Shown here piece by piece: positions 1-13,813 of a stretch of DNA of 29,444 nucleotides; within the stretch, counting starts at the first letter, position 1, and each line of letters begins with the position of its first letter. This stretch comes from Actinomycetota bacterium. GTDB taxonomy: Bacteria > Actinomycetota > Actinomycetes > Streptosporangiales > Streptosporangiaceae. The stretch spans positions 1-29,444 of the forward strand of contig QGUZ01000028.1 of the NCBI GenBank assembly GCA_003242605.1. Reading direction: 5' to 3'. Both the position numbers and the translations under genes were made by a program. The notes beneath the pieces were generated by a model that made no database searches, was not told the DNA's origin, and was given only the letters and a program-made list of their open reading frames with translations.

Positions 1-383
1 CCCAGCAGCCGCTGGGCGGTAAGGCCCAGTTCGGCGGCCAGCGGTTCGGTGAGATGGAGGTGTGGGCCCTGGAGGCGTACGGCGCGGCCTACGCTCTGCA
101 GGAGCTGCTCACCATCAAGTCCGACGATGTGCCGGGACGGGTGAAGGTCTACGAGGCGCTCGTCAAGGGAGAGAACATCCCCGAGCCGGGCATCCCCGAG
201 TCCTTCAAGGTGCTGATGAAGGAGATGCAGTCGCTGTGCCTGAACGTGGAGGTGCTCTCCAGTGACGGCGTCACCCTCCAGATGCGTGACAGCGACGAGG
301 ACGTATTCCGCGCCGCGGAGGAACTCGGCATCGACCTGGCTCGCCGCCCCAACGAAGGTGCGATGAGCGTCGACGAAGTCTGA
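1..383 (+). CDS. rpoB: RNA polymerase beta subunit, C-terminal end (partial)
   Basis: This is the last 126 codons of the beta subunit, read in the frame starting at base 3 and ending at TGA 381-383; the start lies outside the window. The visible part begins with the conserved GGKAQFGGQRFGEMEVWALE stretch that packs against beta' near the active centre, followed by the usual EPGIPESFKVL segment and an acidic tail ending in MSVDEV. The rifampicin region is not visible. rpoC follows after 31 nt, the standard rpoBC arrangement, so the two are very probably co-transcribed. Identification is secure. Confidence 0.98.
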   Translation, partial: QQPLGGKAQFGGQRFGEMEVWALEAYGAAYALQELLTIKSDDVPGRVKVYEALVKGENIPEPGIPESFKVLMKEMQSLCLNVEVLSSDGVTLQMRDSDEDVFRAAEELGIDLARRPNEGAMSVDEV

Positions 384-414
384 TCCTGATCTGGAAGCTG
401 AGGGGATATCAAGA

Positions 415-4290
<3,876 letters not shown>

Positions 4291-4328
4291 TCCGTGAGCC
4301 GGACCGCCCGGGTTCGGCGACGGCGTCC

Positions 4329-4363
4329 GGAACGCCCGGCCCTGCCACAGGGCCGGGCGTTCC
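4329..4363 (+). terminator. Hairpin terminator after rpoC
   Basis: A perfect 15-bp inverted repeat (arms 4329-4343 and 4349-4363) with a 5-nt GCCAC loop starts 38 nt after the rpoC stop. It is very GC-rich and followed only by CGTTTGC, so it lacks a true U-tract, as is common for actinobacterial terminators. It probably ends the rpoBC transcript before the str promoter. Confidence 0.85.
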
Positions 4364-4424
4364 CGTTTGCATACGTCTTTATATAGGTGTCTTTGCCGCC
4401 GGGGCGCGGGCACGCGCGCCGCCG

Positions 4425-4471
4425 CCGTGCCGCCCGGGCCGCGCGAGGCGCCGGCGGCCCGGGCGGCACGG
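4425..4471 (+). terminator. Second strong hairpin after rpoC
   Basis: A perfect 16-bp inverted repeat (arms 4425-4440 and 4456-4471) with a 15-nt GC-rich loop lies 61 nt beyond the first hairpin. A run of five T (4482-4486) follows 10 nt after the stem. It is most simply a backup terminator. Its size and perfection would also fit an RNA processing or pausing element. Confidence 0.6.
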
Positions 4472-4674
4472 ATCTCCGCGATTTTTGCCGGCGGCGGTGT
4501 TCCGTTATCCGGATGTCGCCATTTGTACGCCGGGGGGTTGCGTGCGAATGCGTGTGGGAGGGGCGGAGTGCCGCTACACTTGACCCGAGCCCATAACGTC
4601 CGGTGTCCATTGAGTGCCTCAAGGGCGCCGGCGGTGAACCACAACACGGCGGGATCCACTCGGATACCGTCGTT

Positions 4675-4703
4675 TTGACGCGATGCGAAGCCCTGGGTAG
4701 GCT
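4675..4703 (+). promoter_or_regulatory. str operon promoter (TTGACG-17 bp-TAGGCT)
   Basis: The -35 hexamer TTGACG (4675-4680) and the -10 hexamer TAGGCT (4698-4703) are separated by exactly 17 bp. This is a close match to the principal vegetative sigma factor (HrdB/SigA) consensus of actinobacteria. Transcription should begin near 4710, giving a leader of about 235 nt before the rpsL GTG. It lies downstream of the rpoC hairpins and is the best promoter match in the window. Confidence 0.85.
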
Positions 4704-4709
4704 TTTCCT

Positions 4710-4944
4710 TCGTGCCCGTGAGTTCATGGGCTCGCATGCGTGCGCTCGCCGCGGTCTGACGAGACCGGCGAGCACCGTGTGTCCCTCCTCCGCTCGACAG
4801 GTCTCGGTTCAGACGTGTCGGCAACTGCCGCGACACGCCCGAGCGCGGGGGTCGGGGGAGACCACAAACCTGCAGGTCACGACACCGGCAGCACCTGCGA
4901 AAGCACAAGAACGAACTACCGGCGAATGCACGAACGGAGACGCG
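4710..4944 (+). promoter_or_regulatory. Structured 5' leader of the str operon
   Basis: The predicted untranslated leader of rpsL contains at least two hairpins. The one at 4744-4773 pairs GCTCGCC with GGCGAGC, then has a 2-nt GC bulge, then pairs GGTCT with AGACC around a GACG loop. The other, at 4814-4837, pairs CGTGTCG with CGACACG. Long leaders of ribosomal operons often carry autoregulatory protein-binding or attenuation structures. No specific one is recognised here, and the start of transcription is inferred from the promoter only. Confidence 0.5.
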
Positions 4945-5319
4945 GTGCCCACGATTCAGCAGCTGGTCCGCAAGGGCCGCCAGGCAAAGGTCAGTAAGAC
5001 CAAGACCCCGGCGCTCAAGGGGAGCCCGCAGCGGCGCGGTGTCTGCACGCGCGTCTACACCACCACCCCCAAGAAGCCGAACTCGGCGCTCCGCAAGGTG
5101 GCCCGTGTGCGGCTCTCCAATGGCATCGAGGTGACCGCCTACATTCCCGGGGTCGGCCACAACCTCCAGGAGCACTCGAACGTGCTGGTGCGCGGCGGTC
5201 GTGTGAAGGACCTGCCGGGTGTTCGTTACAAGATCATCCGCGGTGCGCTGGACACCCAGGGTGTCCGCAACCGCAAGCAGGCCCGCAGCCGTTACGGCGC
5301 GAAGAAGGAGAAGAGCTGA
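4945..5319 (+). CDS. rpsL: 30S ribosomal protein S12 (uS12)
   Basis: Decoding-centre protein of the 30S subunit, 124 aa, the normal length. I chose the GTG at 4945 because the protein then starts at the conserved PTIQQLVRKGR sequence and has a GGAGA ribosome-binding site at 4936-4940. The frame is open further upstream, but that part is not S12-like. Lys43 (in TPKKPNSALRK) and Lys88 (in GGRVKDLPG) are wild type, so this copy shows none of the classical streptomycin-resistance changes. Asp89, the residue methylthiolated by RimO in some bacteria, is present. First gene of the str operon; rpsG follows after 1 nt. Confidence 0.97.
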   Translation: MPTIQQLVRKGRQAKVSKTKTPALKGSPQRRGVCTRVYTTTPKKPNSALRKVARVRLSNGIEVTAYIPGVGHNLQEHSNVLVRGGRVKDLPGVRYKIIRGALDTQGVRNRKQARSRYGAKKEKS

Positions 5320-5320
5320 C

Positions 5321-5791
5321 ATGCCGCGGAAAGGCCCCGCTGGTCGCCGTCAGTTGGTCGCGGACCCGGTGTACGGCTCGCCGTTGGTGACCGCGCTCAT
5401 CAACAAGGTGCTGCTGAACGGCAAGCGTTCGCTCGCGCAGCGCATCGTGTACGGCGCTCTGGAGGGCTGCCGGGAGAAGACCGGGAACGACCCGGTCGTC
5501 ACCCTGAAGCGGGCCCTCGACAACGTGAAGCCGACCCTCGAGGTGCGCAGCCGCCGGGTCGGTGGCGCCACCTACCAGGTCCCGGTTGAGGTGCGTGCGG
5601 CTCGCAGCACCACGCTGGCGCTGCGCTGGATCGTGCAGTACGCCCGGCAGCGCCGGGAGAAGACGATGACCGAGCGGCTGATGAACGAGCTGCTCGACGC
5701 GAGCAACGGCCTCGGCGCCAGCGTGAAGCGGCGCGAGGACACCCACAAGATGGCCGAGTCCAACAAGGCCTTCGCCCACTACCGCTGGTAG
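5321..5791 (+). CDS. rpsG: 30S ribosomal protein S7 (uS7)
   Basis: Primary 16S rRNA-binding protein that nucleates assembly of the 30S head and lines the exit site, 156 aa as usual. The ATG at 5321 lies one base after the rpsL stop, with GAAGGAG at 5304-5310 inside the end of rpsL as ribosome-binding site. The start MPRKGPAGRRQL and the conserved regions NGKRSLAQRIVYGAL, VGGATYQVPVEVR and RWIVQYARQR are all present. In E. coli S7 is the translational repressor of the str operon. Whether it acts so here cannot be read from the sequence. Confidence 0.97.
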   Translation: MPRKGPAGRRQLVADPVYGSPLVTALINKVLLNGKRSLAQRIVYGALEGCREKTGNDPVVTLKRALDNVKPTLEVRSRRVGGATYQVPVEVRAARSTTLALRWIVQYARQRREKTMTERLMNELLDASNGLGASVKRREDTHKMAESNKAFAHYRW

Positions 5792-5866
5792 CGCCACGAG
5801 CCGGAATGGCGGGGACGAAGCCCTGGCCGGCCCGGGTGAGAACAACGAGACGAGGACGCGAGACAA

Positions 5867-7966
5867 GTGGCCACTACGACCGCAATTGACCTGGCCAAGG
5901 TCCGCAACATCGGGATCATGGCCCATATCGACGCGGGCAAGACCACGACGACCGAGCGCATCCTGTTCTACACCGGCATCAACTACAAGATCGGTGAGAC
6001 CCATGAGGGCTCGGCCACCATGGACTGGATGGAGCAGGAGCAGGAGCGTGGTATCACCATCACCTCCGCTGCGACCACCTGCTCCTGGCTCGGCCACACC
6101 ATCAACATCATCGACACGCCCGGCCACGTCGACTTCACCATCGAGGTGGAGCGCTCGCTCCGCGTCCTCGACGGCGCGGTCGCGGTGTTCGATGCCGTCG
6201 CCGGTGTGGAGCCCCAGTCCGAGACGGTCTGGCGTCAGGCCGACCGGTACGGCGTGCCCCGCATCTGCTTCGTGAACAAGATGGACCGGGTCGGCGCGGA
6301 GTTCCACCGCTGCGTCGACATGATCGTGTCCCGGCTGAACGCCACGCCGCTGCCGATCCAGCTCCCGCTCGGCGTCGAGGCCGACTTCCGGGGCGTCATC
6401 GACCTGGTCAAGATGAAGGCCCTGGTGTGGCGGCCCGAGGCGGTCAAGGGCGAGATGTACGACACCATCGACATCGACGCCGACCACATCGACGCCGCCC
6501 GCGAGTGGCGCGAGAAGCTGCTCGAGACGGTCGCCGAGAACGACGACGAGCTGATGGAGCTCTACCTCGAGGGCACCGAGCCCACCGAGGAGCAGCTCAT
6601 CGCGGCGATCCGGCGCGCCACCATCGCCAACAAGGTGACGCCGGTGCTGTGCGGCAGCGCGTTCAAGAACAAGGGCGTGCAGCCGCTGCTCGACGCGATC
6701 GTCAACTACCTGCCGGCTCCGACCGACATCCCGTCGATCAAGGGTCACGCGGTCGGCAACGAGGACGAGGTGATCGAGCGGCACTCGGACCCGAACGAGC
6801 CGTTCGCCGCGCTCGCCTTCAAGATCATGAGCGACCAGCACCTGGGCCGTCTCACCTACATCCGGATCTACTCCGGCAAGCTCGAGAACGGCATGCAGGT
6901 GTACAACTCGGTCAAGGGCAAGAAGGAGCGCATCGGCAAGATCTTCCAGATGCACGCCAACAAGCGCGAAGAGCGCCAGTCGGCGTCCGCCGGGCAGATC
7001 GTCGCCGTGATGGGCCTCAAGGACACCACCACGGGTGACACGCTCTGCGACATGAACGACCCGGTGGTTCTGGAGTCGATGACGTTCCCGGCCCCGGTGA
7101 TCAACGTCGCGATCGAGCCCAAGTCCAAGGCCGACCAGGAGAAGCTGTCGACCGCGATCCAGCGCCTCGCCGAGGAGGACCCGTCCTTCCAGGTCCGCCG
7201 CGACGAGGAGACCGGGCAGACGGTGATCTGGGGGATGGGCGAGCTCCACCTCGAGATCATCATCGACCGCATGCGCCGCGAGTTCAAGGTCGAGGCGAAC
7301 GTCGGCCGTCCCCAGGTCGCGTACCGCGAGACCATCCGCCGCAAGGTGGAGGGTGTCGAGTGCACCTTCAAGAAGCAGACCGGTGGCGCCGGCCAGTACG
7401 CCAAGGTGGTCATCGACCTTGAGCCGCTGGGCGAGGGCAACGACGGCTACGAGTTCCAGAACAACATCACCGGTGGACGCATCCCGCGGGAGTTCATCCC
7501 GTCGGTGGACGCGGGCGCCCAGGAGGCCGCGGAGTTCGGCGTGCTCGCCGGCTACCCGATGGTCGGCGTGAAGGTGACCCTGCAGGACGGCGCCTACCAC
7601 GAGGTCGACTCGTCGGAGATGGCCTTCAAGATCGCCGGCTCCATGGCCTTCAAGGAGGCCGCCCGCAAGGCGGAGCCCGTGCTGCTCGAGCCGGTGATGT
7701 CGGTGGAGGTCACCACCCCTGAGGAGTACATGGGCGACGTCATCGGCGACCTCAACGGCCGCCGGGGACAGATCCAGGCCATGGAGGACCGCGCAGGGGC
7801 GAAGGTGATCCGCGCTTTGGTCCCGCTGTCAGAGATGTTCGGGTATGTGGGTGACCTGCGCAGCAGGACCCAGGGCCGGGCGGTCTACAGCATGCAGTTC
7901 GACTCCTACGCGGAGGTGCCGGAGGGCATCGCCAAGGAGATCGTCGCGAAGGCCCGCGGCGAGTGA
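5867..7966 (+). CDS. fusA: Translation elongation factor G
   Basis: GTPase that drives tRNA-mRNA translocation and, with RRF, ribosome recycling; cytosolic, 699 aa. The GTG start at 5867 has a GAGG-type ribosome-binding site about 10 nt upstream, and 75 nt separate it from rpsG. GTPase motifs: G1 AHIDAGKT (19-26), G2 RGITI (61-65), G3 DTPGH (83-87) and G4 NKMD (137-140). Domains II to V follow without interruption; domain IV contains the conserved FKKQTGGAGQYAKV segment. Length and motifs fit the housekeeping EF-G of the str operon rather than an EF-G2 paralogue or a TetM-type protection protein. Confidence 0.98.
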   Translation: MATTTAIDLAKVRNIGIMAHIDAGKTTTTERILFYTGINYKIGETHEGSATMDWMEQEQERGITITSAATTCSWLGHTINIIDTPGHVDFTIEVERSLRVLDGAVAVFDAVAGVEPQSETVWRQADRYGVPRICFVNKMDRVGAEFHRCVDMIVSRLNATPLPIQLPLGVEADFRGVIDLVKMKALVWRPEAVKGEMYDTIDIDADHIDAAREWREKLLETVAENDDELMELYLEGTEPTEEQLIAAIRRATIANKVTPVLCGSAFKNKGVQPLLDAIVNYLPAPTDIPSIKGHAVGNEDEVIERHSDPNEPFAALAFKIMSDQHLGRLTYIRIYSGKLENGMQVYNSVKGKKERIGKIFQMHANKREERQSASAGQIVAVMGLKDTTTGDTLCDMNDPVVLESMTFPAPVINVAIEPKSKADQEKLSTAIQRLAEEDPSFQVRRDEETGQTVIWGMGELHLEIIIDRMRREFKVEANVGRPQVAYRETIRRKVEGVECTFKKQTGGAGQYAKVVIDLEPLGEGNDGYEFQNNITGGRIPREFIPSVDAGAQEAAEFGVLAGYPMVGVKVTLQDGAYHEVDSSEMAFKIAGSMAFKEAARKAEPVLLEPVMSVEVTTPEEYMGDVIGDLNGRRGQIQAMEDRAGAKVIRALVPLSEMFGYVGDLRSRTQGRAVYSMQFDSYAEVPEGIAKEIVAKARGE

Positions 7967-8030
7967 GTAACCGTCCGGGCCGGACGTAACAGCGCAAGTC
8001 CAGTCAGAAATCTCTAAGGAGACAGATCCA

Positions 8031-9224
<1,194 letters not shown>

Positions 9225-9238
9225 TTCGACCGCGGGGC

Positions 9239-9269
9239 GGCGGTCGGCCCCATTCCGGGGCCGACCGCC
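9239..9269 (+). terminator. Hairpin terminator after tuf
   Basis: A perfect 13-bp GC-rich stem (arms 9239-9251 and 9257-9269) with a 5-nt ATTCC loop starts 15 nt after the tuf stop. No U-tract follows. It is the most likely 3' boundary of the str operon. The next 150 bp up to rpsJ should hold the S10 promoter, but I see no convincing -35/-10 pair there. Confidence 0.8.
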
Positions 9270-9423
9270 TAACCATGGGAGAGACGGCCGAGCCGGGCTC
9301 GCCGAGGCGCCCGTCAGGATCGCGCGCCATGGGGCACCGCCCGCAGGACGACTCACAACAACCGGCGGCAATCAGACCGCGTGAAGCTTCTACAGGACGA
9401 CAGCGAAGGACACCGAGGCCACT

Positions 9424-9732
9424 ATGGCGGGACAGAAGATCCGCATCCGGCTTAAGGCCTATGACCACGAGGTCATCGACAGCTCGGCCAAGAAGATCGT
9501 TGAGACGGTGACGCGGACCGGAGCGAAGGTCGCGGGCCCGGTGCCGCTGCCGACCGAGAAGAACGTGTATTGCGTCATCCGCTCGCCGCACAAGTACAAG
9601 GACAGCCGCGAGCACTTCGAGATGCGCACGCACAAGCGGCTGATTGACATCATCGACCCGACGCCGAAGACGGTCGACTCGCTGATGCGGCTCGATCTGC
9701 CTGCGGGCGTCGACATCTCGATCAAGCTCTGA
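9424..9732 (+). CDS. rpsJ: 30S ribosomal protein S10 (uS10)
   Basis: Component of the 30S head and, as NusE, partner of NusB/NusG in antitermination; 102 aa, normal length. The ATG at 9424 opens MAGQKIRIRLKAYDHEVID, and an AAGGA sequence at 9406-9410 serves as ribosome-binding site. The conserved loop residues in VIRSPHKYKDSREHFEMRTHKR are present. First gene of the S10 operon. It is separated from tuf by 199 bp that include the tuf hairpin, so it probably has its own promoter. Confidence 0.97.
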   Translation: MAGQKIRIRLKAYDHEVIDSSAKKIVETVTRTGAKVAGPVPLPTEKNVYCVIRSPHKYKDSREHFEMRTHKRLIDIIDPTPKTVDSLMRLDLPAGVDISIKL

Positions 9733-9746
9733 GGGAACGCACTGAC

Positions 9747-10403
9747 ATGGCTAAGCAGATCAAGGGCGTCCTGGGCAAGAAGCTCGGCATGACCCAGGTC
9801 TTCGACGAGAACAACCGGGTCGTCCCGGTCACCGTCGTCGAGGCCGGTCCGTGCGTGGTCACCCGCGTCCGCACTCCCGAGCGGGACGGCTACTCGGCCA
9901 TCCAGCTCGGCTATGGGCAGGTGGATCCGCGCAAGGTCAACAAGCCGCTCGGTGACTACCTGCGCAAGCACAACATCACTCCGCGTCGCTACTTCGCGGA
10001 GATCCGCACCGACGACGCCGCCGAGTACCAGATCGGCCAGGAGATCCGCGTCGACATCTTCCAGCCCGGTCAGTACGTCGACGTCACCGGCCGGAGCAAG
10101 GGCAAGGGCTTCGCCGGCGTCATGAAGCGGCACGGCTTCGGCGGTCTGGCCGCCTCGCACGGTACCCAGCGCAAGCACCGTTCGCCCGGCTCCATCGGCG
10201 CGTGCGCCACCCCCGGCCGCGTGTTCAAGGGTCTGCGCATGGCGGGCCGCAAGGGCAACGCCCGTACCACCGTGCAGAACCTGAAGGTGCAGGCGGTCGA
10301 CGCGGAGAAGGGGCTCATCCTCGTCAAGGGTGCCGTGCCCGGCCCGAACGGGAGCCTCGTCCTCATCCGCACCGCTGTCAAGAAGGGAGCCGTGGCCAAG
10401 TGA
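9747..10403 (+). CDS. rplC: 50S ribosomal protein L3 (uL3)
   Basis: Early-assembly 23S rRNA-binding protein whose extension reaches toward the peptidyl transferase centre, 218 aa. The ATG at 9747 follows rpsJ by 14 nt and GAGGGAA at 9731-9737 is the ribosome-binding site. The signature KGVLGKKLGMTQVFDE opens the protein. The central loop GRSKGKGFAGVMKRHGFGG and the HRSPGSIGACATPGRVFKG region are complete. The stop overlaps the GTG start of rplD (GTGA), so the two are translationally coupled. Confidence 0.97.
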   Translation: MAKQIKGVLGKKLGMTQVFDENNRVVPVTVVEAGPCVVTRVRTPERDGYSAIQLGYGQVDPRKVNKPLGDYLRKHNITPRRYFAEIRTDDAAEYQIGQEIRVDIFQPGQYVDVTGRSKGKGFAGVMKRHGFGGLAASHGTQRKHRSPGSIGACATPGRVFKGLRMAGRKGNARTTVQNLKVQAVDAEKGLILVKGAVPGPNGSLVLIRTAVKKGAVAK

Positions 10404-11050
10404 CGACGACGATCGACGTCCGGGACGCCAGCGGCGCCACGACCGGCACGGTGGAGCTGCCGGACAGCATCTTCGCCGCCAAGGTGAACGTCCCGCTGAT
10501 CCACCAGGTCGTGGTCGCGCAGCTCGCGGCGAGCCGGCAGGGCACGCACAAGACCAAGACCCGGGGCGAGGTCTCCGGTGGTGGTAAGAAGCCGTACCGG
10601 CAGAAGGGCACCGGCCGGGCCCGGCAGGGTTCGATCCGGGCGCCGCAGTTCACCGGCGGTGGCACCGTCCACGGCCCCGTGCCGCGGGACTACGCCCAGC
10701 GCACCCCGAAGAAGATGAAGGCCGCCGCGCTGCGCGGCGCGCTGTCGGACCGGGCCCAGGCGGGCCGCGTCCACGTGGTGACCGAGCTGATCTCCGGCGA
10801 CACCCCCAAGACCAAGGAGGCGCTCGCCGCGCTGCGCCGGATCACGCAGGCCAAGACCGTCCTGGTCGTGGTGGACGAGGGCGACCGCACCACCTGGCTC
10901 AGCCTGCGCAACGTCCCGGAGGTGCACCTGCTGGACGCCGGCCAGCTCAACACCTACGACGTGCTGTGCAACGAGGACGTGGTCTTCACCCGGGCGGCCT
11001 ATGAGAAGGTCGTGGCCCGGCTGAGCAAGAGCGGGAAGGACAGCGAGTAA
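10400..11050 (+). CDS. rplD: 50S ribosomal protein L4 (uL4)
   Basis: Large-subunit protein whose loop lines the exit-tunnel constriction, 216 aa. The GTG at 10400 overlaps the rplC stop by 4 nt; the frame is open further upstream inside rplC but that part is not L4-like. The tunnel loop KTRGEVSGGGKKPYRQKGTGRARQG is intact, so no macrolide-resistance deletion is visible there. In E. coli L4 represses its own operon by attenuation and translation; there is no sequence evidence for that here. The stop overlaps the rplW start (TAATG). Confidence 0.96.
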   Translation: MTTTIDVRDASGATTGTVELPDSIFAAKVNVPLIHQVVVAQLAASRQGTHKTKTRGEVSGGGKKPYRQKGTGRARQGSIRAPQFTGGGTVHGPVPRDYAQRTPKKMKAAALRGALSDRAQAGRVHVVTELISGDTPKTKEALAALRRITQAKTVLVVVDEGDRTTWLSLRNVPEVHLLDAGQLNTYDVLCNEDVVFTRAAYEKVVARLSKSGKDSE

Positions 11051-11352
11051 TGGAGAAGATCGCCGACCCGCGCGACATCATCATCAAGCCGGTCATCTCT
11101 GAGAAGAGCTACGGCCTGATCGACGAGTACAACAAGTACACGTTCCTGGTCCACCCGGACGCGAACAAGACGCAGGTGAAGATCGCCGTCGAGAAGATCT
11201 TCGGCGTCAAGGTCAAGGGCGTCAACACCATCAACCGCAAGGGGAAGCGCAAGCGCACCCGGCGCGGTGAGGGCAAGCGCCCGGACACCAAGCGCGCGAT
11301 CGTCACCCTCGCCGAGGGCGACCGGATCGACATCTTCGGCCCGGTCGGCTGA
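11050..11352 (+). CDS. rplW: 50S ribosomal protein L23 (uL23)
   Basis: Protein at the exit-tunnel rim that forms the docking site for trigger factor and signal recognition particle, 100 aa. The ATG at 11050 shares its A with the rplD TAA stop. The opening DPRDIIIKPVISEKSYGL and the extended loop with VNTINRKGKRKRTRRG are typical. The 128-nt gap to rplB is the longest inside the S10 operon and contains a hairpin. Confidence 0.96.
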   Translation: MEKIADPRDIIIKPVISEKSYGLIDEYNKYTFLVHPDANKTQVKIAVEKIFGVKVKGVNTINRKGKRKRTRRGEGKRPDTKRAIVTLAEGDRIDIFGPVG

Positions 11353-11375
11353 GCCGGGGGACGACCCGCAGGGGA

Positions 11376-11403
11376 GCGCCGGTCCGCCACCGGACCCCGG
11401 CGC
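11376..11403 (+). other. Hairpin in the rplW-rplB gap
   Basis: GCGCCGGTCCG (11376-11386) pairs with CGGACC and GGCGC (11391-11403) around a CCAC loop, with a 2-nt CC bulge. It lies inside the S10 operon, so it may cause partial termination or protect an mRNA end. It could also be a by-product of high GC. Confidence 0.4.
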
Positions 11404-11480
11404 CCTCGCCGCGACGCAGCAGCCCTCCACAGGGTTCCAGAGGCGTCGTAACCGAACACGAACAGGGATGAACGAAAAAG

Positions 11481-12314
11481 ATGGGCATCCGTAAATACAA
11501 GCCGACGACGCCCGGTCGTCGCGGGGCGAGCGTCTCGGACTTCGCCGAGATCACCCGCAGCCGACCGGAGAAGTCGCTGCTCCGCCCCCTGCACAGTAAG
11601 GGCGGACGGAACGCGCACGGCCGCGTGACGGCTCGCCACCAGGGCGGCGGCCACAAGCGTGCGTACCGGATCATCGACTTCCGCAGGAACGACAAGGACG
11701 GGATCCCGGCGAAGGTCGCGCACATCGAGTACGACCCGAACCGCACCTCCCGTATCGCGCTGCTGCACTACGCGGACGGCGAGAAGCGCTACATCCTCGC
11801 CCCGGCGGGGATCAAGCAGGGCGACCGGATCGAGAACGGTCCGGGTGCGGACATCAAGGTGGGCAACTGCCTGCCGCTGCGCAACATCCCGACCGGTACC
11901 TTCGTCCACGCGGTGGAGCTGAAGCCGGGCGGGGGCGCTAAGCTCGGGCGTTCGGCCGGCGCGCAGATCCAGCTGCTCGCCAAGGAGGGCATGTACGCCA
12001 CGCTGCGCATGCCGTCCGGCGAGGTGCGCATGGTCGACGTGCGCTGCCGCGCCACGATCGGCCAGGTCGGCAACGCCGAGCAGTCCAACATCAACTGGGG
12101 CAAGGCCGGCCGTATGCGGTGGAAGGGCAAGCGCCCCAGCGTCCGTGGCGTGGCGATGAACCCGGTCGACCACCCGCACGGTGGTGGTGAGGGCAAGACC
12201 TCCGGTGGTCGTCACCCGGTGAACCCGAAGGGTAAGCCCGAGGGCCGTACCCGCCGGGCCAAGAAGCCCAGTGACCGGCTGATCATCCGTCGTCGGGCCA
12301 AGAAGAAGCGGTAG
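11481..12314 (+). CDS. rplB: 50S ribosomal protein L2 (uL2)
   Basis: Core large-subunit protein needed for subunit association and peptidyl transferase integrity, 277 aa. The ATG at 11481 opens MGIRKYKPTTPGRRG, the usual actinobacterial start. The ribosome-binding site is weak (A-rich AACGAAAAAG just upstream). The conserved motif NPVDHPHGGGEGKTSGG carries His231 and His233, one of which corresponds to the critical histidine of E. coli L2. rpsS follows after 11 nt. Confidence 0.97.
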   Translation: MGIRKYKPTTPGRRGASVSDFAEITRSRPEKSLLRPLHSKGGRNAHGRVTARHQGGGHKRAYRIIDFRRNDKDGIPAKVAHIEYDPNRTSRIALLHYADGEKRYILAPAGIKQGDRIENGPGADIKVGNCLPLRNIPTGTFVHAVELKPGGGAKLGRSAGAQIQLLAKEGMYATLRMPSGEVRMVDVRCRATIGQVGNAEQSNINWGKAGRMRWKGKRPSVRGVAMNPVDHPHGGGEGKTSGGRHPVNPKGKPEGRTRRAKKPSDRLIIRRRAKKKR

Positions 12315-12325
12315 GAGCAGCCGAC

Positions 12326-12604
12326 ATGCCACGTAGCCTCAAGAAGGGTCCCTTCGTGGACGATCACCTGATGAAGAAGGTGATCGCGCAGAACGAGAAG
12401 GGCACCAAGAACGTCATCAAGACGTGGTCGCGGCGCTCGATGATCGTGCCGGAGATGATCGGCCACACGATCGCCGTGCACGACGGCCGCAAGCACGTCC
12501 CGGTGTTCATCACCGAGCAGATGATCGGTCACAAGCTCGGTGAGTTCGCGCCCACGCGGACGTTCCGCAGCCACGTCAAGGAAGAACGGCGCAGCCGACG
12601 GTAA
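12326..12604 (+). CDS. rpsS: 30S ribosomal protein S19 (uS19)
   Basis: Protein of the 30S head that pairs with S13 and contacts A-site tRNA, 92 aa. The ATG at 12326 opens MPRSLKKGPFVDDHLMKKV, the family signature, with GGAGCAG upstream at 12313-12319. The central WSRRSMIVPEMIGHTIAVHDGRKHVPVFIT block is complete. It sits between rplB and rplV, as in most bacteria. Confidence 0.97.
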   Translation: MPRSLKKGPFVDDHLMKKVIAQNEKGTKNVIKTWSRRSMIVPEMIGHTIAVHDGRKHVPVFITEQMIGHKLGEFAPTRTFRSHVKEERRSRR

Positions 12605-12628
12605 CAGCCAGGTAGCGAGGAGATAGCC

Positions 12629-13005
12629 ATGGAAGCCAGGGCCACGGCGCGGTACGTCCGCGTCACGCCCCGGAAGGCCCGCCGCGTGGTGGACCTCATT
12701 CGCGGGCTGCCCGCATCGGAGGCGCAGGCCGTGCTGCGGTTCGCTCCCCAGCGGGCCAGCGAGACCGTGTACAAGGTGCTGGCGAGCGCGATGGCGAACG
12801 CCGAGCACAACTTCAAGCTCGACCGCGACACGCTGTGGGTCAGCCGCGCGTGGGTCGACGAGGGGCCGACGCTGAAGCGGTACCGCGCCCGCGCGCAGGG
12901 CCGCGCGTTCCGGATCAACAAGCGGACGAGCCACATCACCGTTGTCGTCGAGTCCCGGCCCGAGGCCAAGGCGGGCCGTGGCAAGCCGAAGGGAAGGACC
13001 CGCTA

Positions 13006-13006
<1 letters not shown>
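12629..13006 (+). CDS. rplV: 50S ribosomal protein L22 (uL22)
   Basis: Large-subunit protein whose beta hairpin lines the exit tunnel near L4, 125 aa. The ATG at 12629 has CGAGGAG (12616-12622) as ribosome-binding site. The tunnel hairpin region GPTLKRYRARAQGRAFRINKRTSHI is full length, with no macrolide-resistance type deletion visible. The basic tail GKPKGRTR is slightly longer than in E. coli. Its TAG stop overlaps the GTG start of rpsC by one base. Confidence 0.96.
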
Positions 13007-13812
<806 letters not shown>

Positions 13813-13813
13813 C

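Larger units (their letters stand above)
4291..4944 (+). other. Intergenic region rpoC-rpsL (654 bp)
   Basis: Overview of the longest gene-free stretch. It holds two perfect GC hairpins (4329-4363 and 4425-4471), an AT-rich patch around 4364-4387, about 200 bp in which I see nothing functional (4487-4674), a strong promoter (4675-4703) and a structured leader running to rpsL. Several open frames cross it, including one that runs in frame into rpsL from 4603. None has a recognisable protein sequence or a convincing ribosome-binding site. Confidence 0.7.

Noticed and set aside
4580..4608. TTGACC at 4580 as an additional str promoter
   Set aside because: No -10-like hexamer at 16-19 bp; CATAAC is only 6 bp away.
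4367..4678. Plus-strand open frame of 103 codons in the rpoC-rpsL gap
   Set aside because: It overlaps the second hairpin and runs into the str promoter, has no ribosome-binding site and encodes Arg/Ala/Gly-rich sequence typical of noncoding GC-rich DNA.
4603..4944. Upstream in-frame extension of rpsL
   Set aside because: It would start upstream of the predicted promoter, and the added residues have no relation to S12. GTG 4945 gives the standard protein.
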